From positions 1-64,000 of the forward strand of contig CAJGCT010000003.1 of the NCBI GenBank assembly GCA_904501985.1: a stretch of 64,000 nucleotides of DNA. The letters are read 5' to 3'. The stretch is from an uncultured Clostridia bacterium (GTDB taxonomy: Bacteria > Bacillota > Clostridia > Oscillospirales > CAG-272). Below, piece after piece: positions 52,288-60,076 of this stretch. The notes beneath the pieces were generated by a model. The model searched no databases. It was not told the DNA's origin and saw only the letters and a list, made by a program, of their open reading frames with translations. Each line of letters opens with the position of its first letter. The first letter of the stretch is position 1. Position numbers and translations under genes: made by a program.

Positions 52288-52468
52288 TTTTCTTTTCTCC
52301 TTTTTCTTTATCCAAATGTTCACTGACATATCTTTCTGCTGCTTTGTTGAATAAGTCTGCCATACTTATATTATCATCAATCAACAATTTCCGTAGTTGA
52401 TTGTGAAGCACGGTAGGCATACGAAATTGCACTTGTTTTGTTCTATCACTTTTGGTCGCCTGTTTCAA
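52280..52468 (-). CDS. Ribbon-helix-helix regulator of the R-M operon
   Basis: A 62-residue protein: KQVQFRMPTVLHNQLRKLLIDDNISMADLFNKAAERYVSEHL fits the beta-alpha-alpha RHH (CopG/Arc) fold. It starts at TTG 52468, 7 bases after AGGAGG. An ATG inside the ribosome-binding region opens only a three-codon frame. Its end overlaps the methylase start by 8 bases. Likely an autorepressor that times R-M expression. Confidence 0.78.
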   Translation of the reverse strand: MKQATKSDRTKQVQFRMPTVLHNQLRKLLIDDNISMADLFNKAAERYVSEHLDKEKGEKKNG

Positions 52469-52490
52469 AATGCCATCCTCCTGTCACAAA

Positions 52491-52498
52491 TGATATCA
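52491..52498. promoter_or_regulatory. Operator half-sites downstream of the R-M promoter
   Basis: The palindrome TGATATCA repeats the core of the operator-like element at 52514-52531. Confidence 0.4.
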
Positions 52499-52513
52499 TT
52501 CTATCACAATACC

Positions 52514-52531
52514 TTGATATAAGGATATCAT
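52514..52531. promoter_or_regulatory. Candidate RHH operator over the -10 box
   Basis: TTGATAT-AAGG-ATATCAT, an imperfect inverted repeat, covers the -10 box of the R-M operon promoter. Confidence 0.5.
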
Positions 52532-52550
52532 ATAAGGGAGATTTTGTCAA
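52522..52550 (-). promoter_or_regulatory. Promoter of the R-M operon
   Basis: Minus-strand TTGACA, 17-base spacer, TATCCT, about 50 bases upstream of the regulator start. Confidence 0.78.
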
Positions 52551-52561
52551 CAATTTTCAAC

Positions 52562-52591
52562 AAAAAAAGTGCATAGGTTTTTCCTATGCAC
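52562..52591 (-). terminator. Minus-strand terminator upstream of the R-M promoter
   Basis: GTGCATAGG / CCTATGCAC, five-base loop, followed on the minus strand by seven T residues. It insulates the cassette from transcripts arriving from the tRNA-Gln side. Confidence 0.85.
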
Positions 52592-52614
52592 AATAGAGTA
52601 GTATTCAATTTCGG

Positions 52615-52737
52615 GAAGTTCAAATCCCGTAAGTGTTTAATATCTTTTTCTCGTGACTATGCGAGCCAAGGGCGGAAAAAACAAAAAAGCCTTGAAAAAT
52701 CAAGGCTTTCCGCGGCTATATCTTTTTTATAGCCCTT
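52615..52737 (-). repeat. Right boundary of the R-M cassette: composite inverted repeat
   Basis: Carries the inverted copies of the left-boundary blocks (52720-52737 and 52615-52633). The spacing between blocks is 86 bases here against 15 on the left; the extra sequence includes the tRNA-Gln terminator. The outer block begins four bases from the tRNA-Gln CCA end. Confidence 0.75.
52678..52709 (-). terminator. Terminator of tRNA-Gln
   Basis: Minus strand: AAAGCCTTG / CAAGGCTTT with an A/T loop, followed by a T-rich run. Confidence 0.85.
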
Positions 52738-52740
52738 TTT

Positions 52741-52814
52741 TGGCTGGGGATGAGGGGTTCGAACCCCCACAAACAGAGTCAGAGTCTGTCGTGCTACCGT
52801 TACACAAATCCCCA
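52741..52814 (-). tRNA. tRNA-Gln, anticodon CTG
   Basis: Full cloverleaf on the minus strand: acceptor TGGGGAT / ATCCCCA with the U1-A72 pair typical of tRNA-Gln, anticodon arm ACAGA-CTCTGAC-TCTGT with anticodon CTG, T arm GGGGG-TTCGAAC-CCCTC, discriminator G and encoded CCA. Confidence 0.95.
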
Positions 52815-52837
52815 ACGGTATCTTTTCCACGGACAAT

Positions 52838-52866
52838 ATTATATCACAACAAAATAGGTTTGTCAA
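52838..52866 (-). promoter_or_regulatory. Promoter of tRNA-Gln
   Basis: Minus-strand TTGACA, 17-base spacer, TATAAT, 23 bases before the tRNA. Confidence 0.93.
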
Positions 52867-52952
52867 TAGGTTTTTTAAAAAAAATAAAGTTTTTGCGCAG
52901 GTAATTTTTACAAGTGCGCCAAAATAAATTTCAACTTTTTCCGCTCTCGCTG

Positions 52953-52981
52953 TTGACATGGCGCGTTTTGCGTGATATAAT
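52953..52981 (+). promoter_or_regulatory. Promoter of the SCIFF peptide gene
   Basis: TTGACA, 17-base spacer, TATAAT: consensus, divergent from the tRNA-Gln promoter. Confidence 0.92.
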
Positions 52982-53022
52982 ATAAATAATAATGCAAAAT
53001 CACATCACAAGGAGTACATAAA

Positions 53023-53160
53023 ATGAAACATATTACTACTTTAAATACCAAGAGCCTTTGCGACAGCGCAAAGAACGGCGGCTGCGGTGAGTGCCAGACC
53101 TCCTGCCAGTCCGCTTGCAAGACCAGCTGCGGTATCGCAAATCAGGCTTGCGAAAAGTAA
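53023..53160 (+). CDS. scfA: SCIFF ranthipeptide precursor
   Basis: A 45-residue peptide (MKHITTLNTKSLCDSAKNGG, then CGECQTSCQSACKTSCGIAN, then QACEK). The spacing CGECQTSCQSACKTSC...C matches the 'six cysteines in forty-five residues' precursor conserved across Clostridia. Its Cys residues become thioether-linked to neighbouring residues by the radical-SAM enzyme encoded next. This copy has a seventh Cys at position 13. AAGGAG lies 8-9 bases before the ATG. A strong terminator follows, so the peptide should be made in excess over its maturase. Confidence 0.95.
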   Translation: MKHITTLNTKSLCDSAKNGGCGECQTSCQSACKTSCGIANQACEK

Positions 53161-53167
53161 GTCAATG

Positions 53168-53196
53168 AAAAAAGCCGCCACAGGGCGGCTTTTTTG
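53168..53196 (+). terminator. Partial terminator between SCIFF and its maturase
   Basis: AAAAGCCGCC / GGCGGCTTTT with loop ACAG and a T run. No separate promoter for the maturase is evident, so some read-through is expected, setting the peptide-to-enzyme ratio. Confidence 0.88.
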
Positions 53197-53234
53197 ATTT
53201 TTTAGTAATCAGCTGATAATTAGGAGAACAGATA

Positions 53235-54602
53235 ATGATACATTGTTATAAGCTCGGCGGACTTAATATTGTACTTGATATCTATTCCGGCTCGGTTCAT
53301 GTGGTGGACGAGGTGGCATATGACATCATTGAGGGCTATGAGAATACCGATAAGGCGGTATTGAAGGCTGAAACCGTGAAAAAACACAACATCACCGAGG
53401 CGGAATTTGATGAATGCTGTGCGCAGATAGAGGAGCTTCGCTCCGCAGGACAGCTTTTTGCCGAGGATACCTTTGAGCCTCTTGCAGGAAATCTTAAGGA
53501 AAAATCCAAGGGTGTGGTAAAGGCTTTATGCTTACATATTGCCCACAGCTGTAATCTTAACTGCTCGTATTGCTTTGCAAGTCAGGGTAAGTATCACGGT
53601 GAGCGTGCTGTTATGAGCTATGAGGTGGGAAAGCAGGCTCTTGATTTTCTTATTGCCAATTCCGGCACACGCCGTAATCTTGAAGTAGACTTTTTCGGCG
53701 GCGAGCCGCTTATGAATTTCGATGTTGTAAAGCAGCTCGTGGCATATGCCCGTTCCGTGGAAAAGGCGGCAGGCAAAAACTTCCGTTTCACCCTTACCAC
53801 AAACGGTCTGCTTATTGACGACGATGTTATAGATTTTGCTAACCGCGAGTGCTCTAATGTGGTGCTGTCTCTTGACGGAAGAAAAGAGGTTCACGACCGT
53901 TTCCGTGTAGACTTGGCAGGTAACGGAAGCTGGGAGCGGATCGTTCCCAAATTCCAGAAGATGGTGGAGGCGCGCGGGGGCAAAAATTACTATATGCGCG
54001 GAACATTCACCCATGCAAATCCCGATTTCCTTGAGGACATCAAAACTATGCTTGATCTTGGCTTCAATGAGCTGTCAATGGAACCGGTTGTTTGCCCCGA
54101 GGGCGACCCGTCCGCACTTACTGCCGAGGATCTTCCTATAGTGCTTGAGCAGTACGAAAAGCTTGCTGAACTTATGCTTGAGCGTCACCGCGCAGGCAAA
54201 CCGTTCACTTTCTACCATTACATGATAGATCTGAAGGGCGGTCCATGCATATACAAGCGTATTTCGGGATGCGGTTCGGGCACGGAATACATGGCGGTTA
54301 CACCGTGGGGCGATTTGTACCCCTGCCATCAGTTTGTGGGCGAGGAGAAATTCAAGCTCGGCAACGTGTGGGACGGTGTTACAAATACCGAATGTCAGTG
54401 CGAATTTGCCGCCTGCAACGTTTATACAAGACCGGAATGCCGTGATTGCTGGGCGAAGCTTTACTGCTCGGGCGGATGTGCCGCCAACGCATATCATGCA
54501 ACAGGCTCTGTTAACGGCATATACAAATACGGATGCGAGCTTTTCCGCAAGCGCATGGAATGCGCCATAATGCTGGAAGCCGCAAAGACCCTTGAAGAAT
54601 AA
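53235..54602 (+). CDS. scfB: SCIFF maturase, radical-SAM/SPASM protein
   Basis: A 455-residue peptide-modifying enzyme. An N-terminal RiPP-recognition-type region (residues ~1-90) precedes the radical-SAM core, with the 4Fe-4S motif C106-x3-C110-x2-C113 (CNLNCSYC), the FFGGEPLM motif and TLTTNG. The C-terminal SPASM domain has many Cys residues (CHQFVGEEKFKLGNV...CQCEFAACNVYTRPECRDCWAKLYCSGGC) for auxiliary clusters. It forms Cys thioether crosslinks on the SCIFF peptide. The start has a TAGGAGA site. The stop overlaps the next ATG by one base. Confidence 0.96.
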   Translation: MIHCYKLGGLNIVLDIYSGSVHVVDEVAYDIIEGYENTDKAVLKAETVKKHNITEAEFDECCAQIEELRSAGQLFAEDTFEPLAGNLKEKSKGVVKALCLHIAHSCNLNCSYCFASQGKYHGERAVMSYEVGKQALDFLIANSGTRRNLEVDFFGGEPLMNFDVVKQLVAYARSVEKAAGKNFRFTLTTNGLLIDDDVIDFANRECSNVVLSLDGRKEVHDRFRVDLAGNGSWERIVPKFQKMVEARGGKNYYMRGTFTHANPDFLEDIKTMLDLGFNELSMEPVVCPEGDPSALTAEDLPIVLEQYEKLAELMLERHRAGKPFTFYHYMIDLKGGPCIYKRISGCGSGTEYMAVTPWGDLYPCHQFVGEEKFKLGNVWDGVTNTECQCEFAACNVYTRPECRDCWAKLYCSGGCAANAYHATGSVNGIYKYGCELFRKRMECAIMLEAAKTLEE

Positions 54603-55942
54603 TGAATACGCCTATCTGCGATTTTATTGACCGTTACGCTGGGAAAAATCCCATCCGTCTCCATATGCCGGGGCACAAGGGCGCGGTGCTGACGGGGGCT
54701 GAGCCTTACGACATAACCGAAATCTACGGTGCGGATGTGCTGTATCATTCCGAAGGGATAATACGCGAGAGCGAGGATAATGCGGCGGCACTTTTCGGTG
54801 CGGCAAGGACGGTGTATTCCGCGGAGGGATCATCGCTGTCTATTCGTGCTATGCTCTATCTTGCGTTGCTGTATGCAAAGGAGATGGGGCGCGAACCGAT
54901 CATTGCCGCAGGGCGAAATGCTCACAAGTCGTTCATGTACGCCGCGGCAATGCTTGATCTTTCGGTTGAATGGCTGTATGAGGACAACGGTGGCATTATT
55001 TCCTGCGACATTGACCCGGCGGAGCTTGAAAAAAAGTTAGCTTCAATGGATCACCTGCCCTGTGCGGTCTATATTACATCTCCCGACTATCTCGGACACA
55101 TAGCCGATGTTGCAGGTATTTCGCGCGTGTGCCATAAGCACGGCGTATTACTGCTTGTTGACAATGCTCACGGTGCATATCTTAACTTTCTCGAATCATC
55201 ACTGCATCCTATGGCTCATTCGGCAGATATGTGCACGGACTCTGCACATAAAACTCTGCCTGTACTGACAGGGGGAGCGTATCTGCATATATCGAAAAAT
55301 GCTCCTGCTATGTTTTCGGAGCAGTGCGAGAGGGCAATGGCAATGTTTGCCTCTACAAGTCCGTCATATCTTATACTTCGCTCGCTTGATGCGGCAAACG
55401 CATATATGGACGGCGATTGGCGCAGTCAGCTATCAAAATGTGCGGAGAATGTGCGGCGTTTATCAAAATCCCTTGGCGAAATAGGATATGATATAGAGTA
55501 TAATGAACCGCTGAAGATTAACGTTAAGCCGAAATCAGTGGGGTATACAGGCGACGGTCTTGCAAAGTGCCTTTCGGAGCGCGGAATAGTGTGCGAATTT
55601 TCCGACCCCGATAACTGCGTTATGATGTTTACACCGGAGCTTGGGGATGGCGTTTATTCTTCGGTGCTGAAAGCATTTTCGGAGATTGCGGTTAGAACGC
55701 CTATAAAAACGCTTCCCCCACCTGCGCCAATTGCCGTAAAGGCTATGAGCATAAGAGAGGCTATGCTTGCACCCTCTGAAGTCGTTTCTGTGAAAGATTC
55801 TGTAGGGCGTGTGCTGGCTGATGCCAATGTGTCATGTCCGCCGGCAATACCGATACTTGCCTGCGGTGAGCGCATATGCGAAAAATTCGCCGCACTGTTT
55901 GAATATTACGCAGTAGATAAGGTAAGGGTAGTAAAAAACTGA
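54602..55942 (+). CDS. Orn/Lys/Arg decarboxylase-family PLP enzyme
   Basis: A 446-residue fold-type I PLP enzyme. It shows the diagnostic IRLHMPGHKG start, the AEGSSLSIRAML cofactor loop, LLLVDNAHGAY (Asp) and the PLP-Lys motif DSAHKTLPVLTGGAYLH. The length is that of short YaaO-type members that lack the wing domain. It may decarboxylate lysine, ornithine or arginine to make a polyamine or cadaverine; the substrate is not clear. The ATG overlaps the maturase stop (TAATG), so it is co-translated with the SCIFF locus, though a functional link is unproven. Confidence 0.85.
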   Translation: MNTPICDFIDRYAGKNPIRLHMPGHKGAVLTGAEPYDITEIYGADVLYHSEGIIRESEDNAAALFGAARTVYSAEGSSLSIRAMLYLALLYAKEMGREPIIAAGRNAHKSFMYAAAMLDLSVEWLYEDNGGIISCDIDPAELEKKLASMDHLPCAVYITSPDYLGHIADVAGISRVCHKHGVLLLVDNAHGAYLNFLESSLHPMAHSADMCTDSAHKTLPVLTGGAYLHISKNAPAMFSEQCERAMAMFASTSPSYLILRSLDAANAYMDGDWRSQLSKCAENVRRLSKSLGEIGYDIEYNEPLKINVKPKSVGYTGDGLAKCLSERGIVCEFSDPDNCVMMFTPELGDGVYSSVLKAFSEIAVRTPIKTLPPPAPIAVKAMSIREAMLAPSEVVSVKDSVGRVLADANVSCPPAIPILACGERICEKFAALFEYYAVDKVRVVKN

Positions 55943-55952
55943 TTTTATGCAA

Positions 55953-56001
55953 ATAAGCATCTCCAAAAGCGTCTGACTTTGGAGGTGCTTATGTTTTTTT
56001 T
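55953..56001 (+). terminator. Terminator of the SCIFF-decarboxylase operon
   Basis: ATAAGCATCTCCAAA / TTTGGAGGTGCTTAT with a ten-base loop and an eight-T run after G. Confidence 0.92.
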
Positions 56002-56022
56002 GCGCCAATTCGCGAAAATCAC

Positions 56023-56051
56023 TTGATATTACTATAAAATAGTGTTATAAT
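56023..56051 (+). promoter_or_regulatory. Promoter of the pseudouridine synthase operon
   Basis: TTGATA, 17-base spacer, TATAAT, 37 bases before the start. Confidence 0.87.
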
Positions 56052-56088
56052 ATAAAGTAGGTAATTATACTTTGCGGAGGACGGCGTT

Positions 56089-57021
56089 TTGAAAATACTT
56101 ATAAATGAAGAATATGCCGGCCTCACAATAAAGGAATGGCTTTATAAAAATCATATCTCACGGGGACTTATAACTCACTTAAAAAAGCGTGCGGACGGCA
56201 TAACCGTGAACGGGGAACACGTTACTGTGCGCTACGTGCTGAAAATCGGCGATACACTGAGTATTGCGGCGGATGATCGGCGCGAGGATGAAAATGAGTT
56301 GCTTGTTCCAACAAAAATGGAGCTTGATATACTTTACGAGGACGAAGACATTGTAGCCGTTAACAAACCCTTTGGAATGGCGACCCACCCGTCTCTCGGT
56401 CATTTTGAAGATACTCTTGCCAACGGACTTGCCTATTATTATTCATCGCGTGGGATACCCTTTGTGTTTCGCGCGGTAAACCGCCTTGACCGCGATACAA
56501 GCGGCGTAGTGCTTGTGGCAAAAAACAGGATTGCCGCCGCAAATCTTACAACGCTTATGCAGTCGGGCAAAATACGAAAGCAATATATTGCCGTTTTAAA
56601 CGGAAAGATTGAACCCTCTGAGGGAGAGATAAATGCTCCCATAAAGCGGCAGGAGGGGACTATACTGCTTCGAGAGGTCTGCTGTGACGGTGCAGATGGC
56701 TCAAAGCCTGCGCTGACAGTATACAAAACTTTGCTTCGGGGCAGTGACGCATCCGTAGTACAGGCGGAGCCTGTAACAGGGCGCACGCATCAGCTCCGCG
56801 TTCATTTTGCCCATATGGGGTGCCCTATAGTGGGTGACGGATTTTACGGAACTGCCGAGACTACACCCACCGAACACGATAAGCGTATGACACGGCAGGC
56901 ACTTCACGCCTCGTCGCTGAAGATAGATTTTGGTGATCGTGTATTGAATATTACCGCAGACCTGCCCTGTGACATGGCGGAGCTGAAAAGCTTCATTGAG
57001 GGGACGTGTACCCGTGATTAG
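56089..57021 (+). CDS. RluA-family pseudouridine synthase (RluD-like)
   Basis: A 310-residue rRNA pseudouridine synthase. The N-terminal S4-like RNA-binding domain (about 1-75: TIKEWLYKNHISRGLITHLKKRADGITVNG) precedes the catalytic domain with LYEDEDIVAVNKPFGMATHPS and the active-site Asp motif AVNRLDRDTSG; QAEPVTGRTHQLRVHFAHMGCPIVGD closes it. The start is TTG, supported by GGAGG 8 bases upstream. The end overlaps the DUF3810 gene. Confidence 0.92.
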   Translation: MKILINEEYAGLTIKEWLYKNHISRGLITHLKKRADGITVNGEHVTVRYVLKIGDTLSIAADDRREDENELLVPTKMELDILYEDEDIVAVNKPFGMATHPSLGHFEDTLANGLAYYYSSRGIPFVFRAVNRLDRDTSGVVLVAKNRIAAANLTTLMQSGKIRKQYIAVLNGKIEPSEGEINAPIKRQEGTILLREVCCDGADGSKPALTVYKTLLRGSDASVVQAEPVTGRTHQLRVHFAHMGCPIVGDGFYGTAETTPTEHDKRMTRQALHASSLKIDFGDRVLNITADLPCDMAELKSFIEGTCTRD

Positions 57022-58123
57022 AGTAAGTATATTAAAAAGATACTGTCCGCGCTTTAGCTTAGTTTTCTTTGCTGTGGCGATTTTTGCCGGCGGGGTACAC
57101 ATAATAAGCGAGAAATCGGCGTTTTTTTCCGATTTTGTAAACAGATATGTAAGCTCGGTCATACGCGGTATTTTCGCTGTTATTACAAGTATATTTGCGA
57201 TCTCTTTGGCGGAAACGCTCATCCTTTTTATTCCCGTGCTGTTTGCGATAACGCTTGTGTTCTGTGTTAAATCGGTAAATCGAAGCACCCGTGCAGGAGT
57301 TCGGTATGTGGTGGGACTTTCGTCGGTGCTGTCACTGCTTTATACACTTTTCGTGTTTTCTTCCGCTGTGGCATATAACGGAACGCCGCTTGGAGATAAG
57401 CTGGAGCTTACTCAAAATCCTGTCAGTGCAGAGGAGCTTTATGATACCGCTGTATATATGGCAGAGAAGATAGACGAGGAGCTTGAGTTTGTAAATTACA
57501 CTTACGGCGGAAGCTCGGTCATGCCATATTCGGTTAAGGAAATGAACAGACTTTTGCTTACGGCATATGACCGCGCTTCGGATGAATACCGCTTTATCCC
57601 ACGGCTTACGTCACGCATTAAGCCAATCGCTCTCTCCGGGCCTATGACCTATACCCACATTTCGGGAATGTATACCTACTATACCGGGGAAGCCAATATA
57701 AACGTGAATTTCCCCGATTACAATCTGCCGTTTACCGCGGCACATGAGCTTGCCCATCAGCGAGGCATCATGCCCGAAAATGAAGCCAATTTTATGGCAT
57801 TCCTCGTCTGCACCATGTCGGATGACCCGTATATACGCTACAGTGCGTACATGAATATGTACGAATATCTAAGCTCAGCACTGTATACGGCAGACATAGA
57901 ACTGTTTTCCGAGCTTTATTCGTCTCTTGATGTGAGAATGAAGCGGGAAATGCGTGCATACAATGAATTTTTTGAAAAATATCGCGATAATACAGCCGCC
58001 GATGTCAGCAGTGCTCTGAATGACTCTTACCTTAAGTCTCAGGGGCAGTCTGCCGGCGAAAAAAGCTATGGCATGGTAGTTGACCTTGCCGTGGCGTATG
58101 TTGATTCGATCTTGGAAGATTAA
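57014..58123 (+). CDS. DUF3810 family membrane metallopeptidase-like protein
   Basis: A 369-residue protein with three transmembrane helices (about residues 12-30, 45-75 and 95-118) and an extracellular domain. A zinc-protease motif HELAHQRG begins at His244, followed by the ENEANF glutamate, as in gluzincins. Members of this family are uncharacterised. A GTG at 57014 lies 8 bases after GAGGGGA and is preferred to the TTG at 56996; it overlaps the pseudouridine synthase gene by 8 bases. Confidence 0.82.
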   Translation: MIRVSILKRYCPRFSLVFFAVAIFAGGVHIISEKSAFFSDFVNRYVSSVIRGIFAVITSIFAISLAETLILFIPVLFAITLVFCVKSVNRSTRAGVRYVVGLSSVLSLLYTLFVFSSAVAYNGTPLGDKLELTQNPVSAEELYDTAVYMAEKIDEELEFVNYTYGGSSVMPYSVKEMNRLLLTAYDRASDEYRFIPRLTSRIKPIALSGPMTYTHISGMYTYYTGEANINVNFPDYNLPFTAAHELAHQRGIMPENEANFMAFLVCTMSDDPYIRYSAYMNMYEYLSSALYTADIELFSELYSSLDVRMKREMRAYNEFFEKYRDNTAADVSSALNDSYLKSQGQSAGEKSYGMVVDLAVAYVDSILED

Positions 58124-58140
58124 AAGAAAGGAGGGGGCGC

Positions 58141-59322
58141 ATGAAGAGAAAGCTTGCAGGAGCTTTAAGCGTTATTATATGCATTGCTGTCGTATTTTCG
58201 GTGATAGCGGCAGTGCGCACGGAGATTTCCGGTAAATCATCGTCCATAATATGCTATTATAACGACCGGGCATGGTCCCTTTCCGGAAGTTACCCCGTAG
58301 AGGTAAATACAAGCGGTGTGTACTATGTACCGCTGACGCTGTTTGTACAGCTTCCGGATGTGACGGTGCGTATAAATGAAACGCTTCAGACATTTATAAT
58401 AACTCACGGGGATTTGTATCTTTCATTTGATACTGTAAGCGATTTTGCGGCAAATCAGGATAAGATACGCACTCCCATAGCCACCTATGAGCGTCACGGA
58501 GAGCGGTATGTTCCTGTAGAGATCGTCTGTGCATACCTTGAACTTGGGTTTGAAAAGGTAATAAGTCCTGCCACCGGTGCCGCGGCTATACGTATCACGG
58601 ACGGTAATCAGGAGTATTCGTTCAGCACACTTCTGCGGCGTAAGCACCCCGGATTCTATCCAACCGATACTACAGCACCTCCGGATACAGAGCCTGTAAC
58701 GCCCCCCATAACCGTTACGCCCACTCTTACAGAACGTGTGGTTTATATTACCGTTGAAGATTCGCCCGGAGAATATACAGATAAAATATTGGATGTGCTT
58801 GATGAGTACGGTTACGATGCCACATTTTTCGTCATTGGAAGCAAGGCAGAGGCGAGGATCGAGACCTTGTCGCGAATAGCCGCAGGCGGACACGCCATAG
58901 CACTTCACACAATGGAGCATGATGCATCGCTTCTCACAAGTGCGGATGACATACTTTCAGATATCGAAGCCGAAAATGAGCTTCTTTCAAAAATCATAAA
59001 GCAAAAATCACGCATATGGCGTGCTCCCGACGGAGGAGACAAGCTTCCGGCGCTTGATAGTGATGCGCGCAGAAAACTTTCGGCAGAGGGATATATAGTT
59101 TGGGATGCCAATGTGGAGATTCCTGCAAATTACGGTCCATACAGTGCCGCAAATGTGCTGATAAACGGTATACGAAAAAACGAGATTTCGGTACTGAGAT
59201 TTACGGAAAATGCCAACACTGCCGCGACGCTTAGAAGGGTGCTTGATTTTATCAAAAACAACAGCGATGCCTGCGAGGTGAGAGTTATCTCTCCGGCATT
59301 TGAAGAATACACGAAACCCTGA
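58141..59322 (+). CDS. NodB-like polysaccharide deacetylase homologue with degenerate motif 1
   Basis: A 393-residue exported protein. A signal anchor (residues 5-25) is followed by a copper-amine-oxidase-N-like stalk (about 35-165) and a Pro/Thr linker, then a NodB domain. Motif 1, normally TFDDGP, reads TVEDSP (T204-P209), keeping Asp207 only; motif 2 H256-x3-H260 (HTMEH) is intact and WRAPDGG replaces the usual R-x-P motif 3. Activity on peptidoglycan or other GlcNAc polymers is uncertain. It lies between DUF3810 and walR, 17 bases behind the former. Confidence 0.8.
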   Translation: MKRKLAGALSVIICIAVVFSVIAAVRTEISGKSSSIICYYNDRAWSLSGSYPVEVNTSGVYYVPLTLFVQLPDVTVRINETLQTFIITHGDLYLSFDTVSDFAANQDKIRTPIATYERHGERYVPVEIVCAYLELGFEKVISPATGAAAIRITDGNQEYSFSTLLRRKHPGFYPTDTTAPPDTEPVTPPITVTPTLTERVVYITVEDSPGEYTDKILDVLDEYGYDATFFVIGSKAEARIETLSRIAAGGHAIALHTMEHDASLLTSADDILSDIEAENELLSKIIKQKSRIWRAPDGGDKLPALDSDARRKLSAEGYIVWDANVEIPANYGPYSAANVLINGIRKNEISVLRFTENANTAATLRRVLDFIKNNSDACEVRVISPAFEEYTKP

Positions 59323-59359
59323 ATCACGAACTATAACTTTTAAAAGGAGGGTTACAAAA

Positions 59360-60073
59360 ATGCCCGAAACGACTCAGAAAAAAAAGGTCCTTGTGGTAGA
59401 GGATGAAAAAAATATTGCAATGACGCTTGCATACAATCTCATGAAGGCAGGCTATGCCTATGATCTTGCCTTTGACGGCGAGGATGGACTTAAAAAGGCA
59501 CTCACAGGCACATTTGATCTGATACTGCTTGACCTCATGCTTCCCAAGATGGATGGCTTTGAGGTGTGCCGCCGTGTGCGTGAGAAGCTGGCAACTCCCA
59601 TTATTATTGCCACGGCTCGCGTTGAAGAGGTGGACAAGATAATGGGACTTGATATAGGTGCTGACGATTATGTAACAAAGCCGTTTTCGATGAACGAGCT
59701 GCTTGCGCGAATCAAGGCCAATATCCGCCGCTCCTCAAACGAGGTTGTGCCTGCCGCCTCTGAGTCCGGCGAAGCTACACTGACTGTGCGCGGTCTTGTA
59801 ATAGATACGGTAAAGTATCAGGTTACACGTGACGGTACGCCAATCGAGCTTACCAAGAAAGAATATGAACTGCTTACATTTATGGCAAAGAATCTCGGAA
59901 CTGTGTATTCCCGTGAACAGCTCCTTTCGGAAGTGTGGGGATATGACGGATTCTTCGGCGACACCTCCAGCGTTGATGTTACTGTAAGCCGTCTGCGCGC
60001 CAAGCTTGAAGCGGATGCGGGAAAGCCCGAATATCTGTTTACCAAGCGCGGCATGGGGTATTATATAAAATAA
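59360..60073 (+). CDS. walR: OmpR-family response regulator, WalR-like
   Basis: A 237-residue regulator: receiver domain (residues 8-125) with acidic pocket VVEDE, phospho-acceptor Asp in LILLDLMLPKMDG, Thr/Ser switch IIATARV and Lys in DDYVTKPF; and a winged-helix DNA-binding domain (about 140-235: LTKKEYELLTFMAKNLGTVYSREQLLSEVWGYDGF). Followed by a WalK-like kinase and yycH/yycI-like genes, the arrangement of the WalRK cell-wall homeostasis system. AAAGGAGG precedes ATG 59360; the earlier in-frame ATG (59300) lies in the deacetylase gene. Confidence 0.9.
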   Translation: MPETTQKKKVLVVEDEKNIAMTLAYNLMKAGYAYDLAFDGEDGLKKALTGTFDLILLDLMLPKMDGFEVCRRVREKLATPIIIATARVEEVDKIMGLDIGADDYVTKPFSMNELLARIKANIRRSSNEVVPAASESGEATLTVRGLVIDTVKYQVTRDGTPIELTKKEYELLTFMAKNLGTVYSREQLLSEVWGYDGFFGDTSSVDVTVSRLRAKLEADAGKPEYLFTKRGMGYYIK

Positions 60074-60076
60074 GCT

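Noticed and set aside
52741..52904. Short open frames across the tRNA-Gln region
   Set aside because: They cover the tRNA and its promoter and are not supported by start signals or homology.
55802..55821. A REP-like match (TGTAGGGCGTGTGCTGGCT)
   Set aside because: It encodes the conserved VGRVLA segment of the decarboxylase family, so the similarity to the repeat at 8645 is coincidental.
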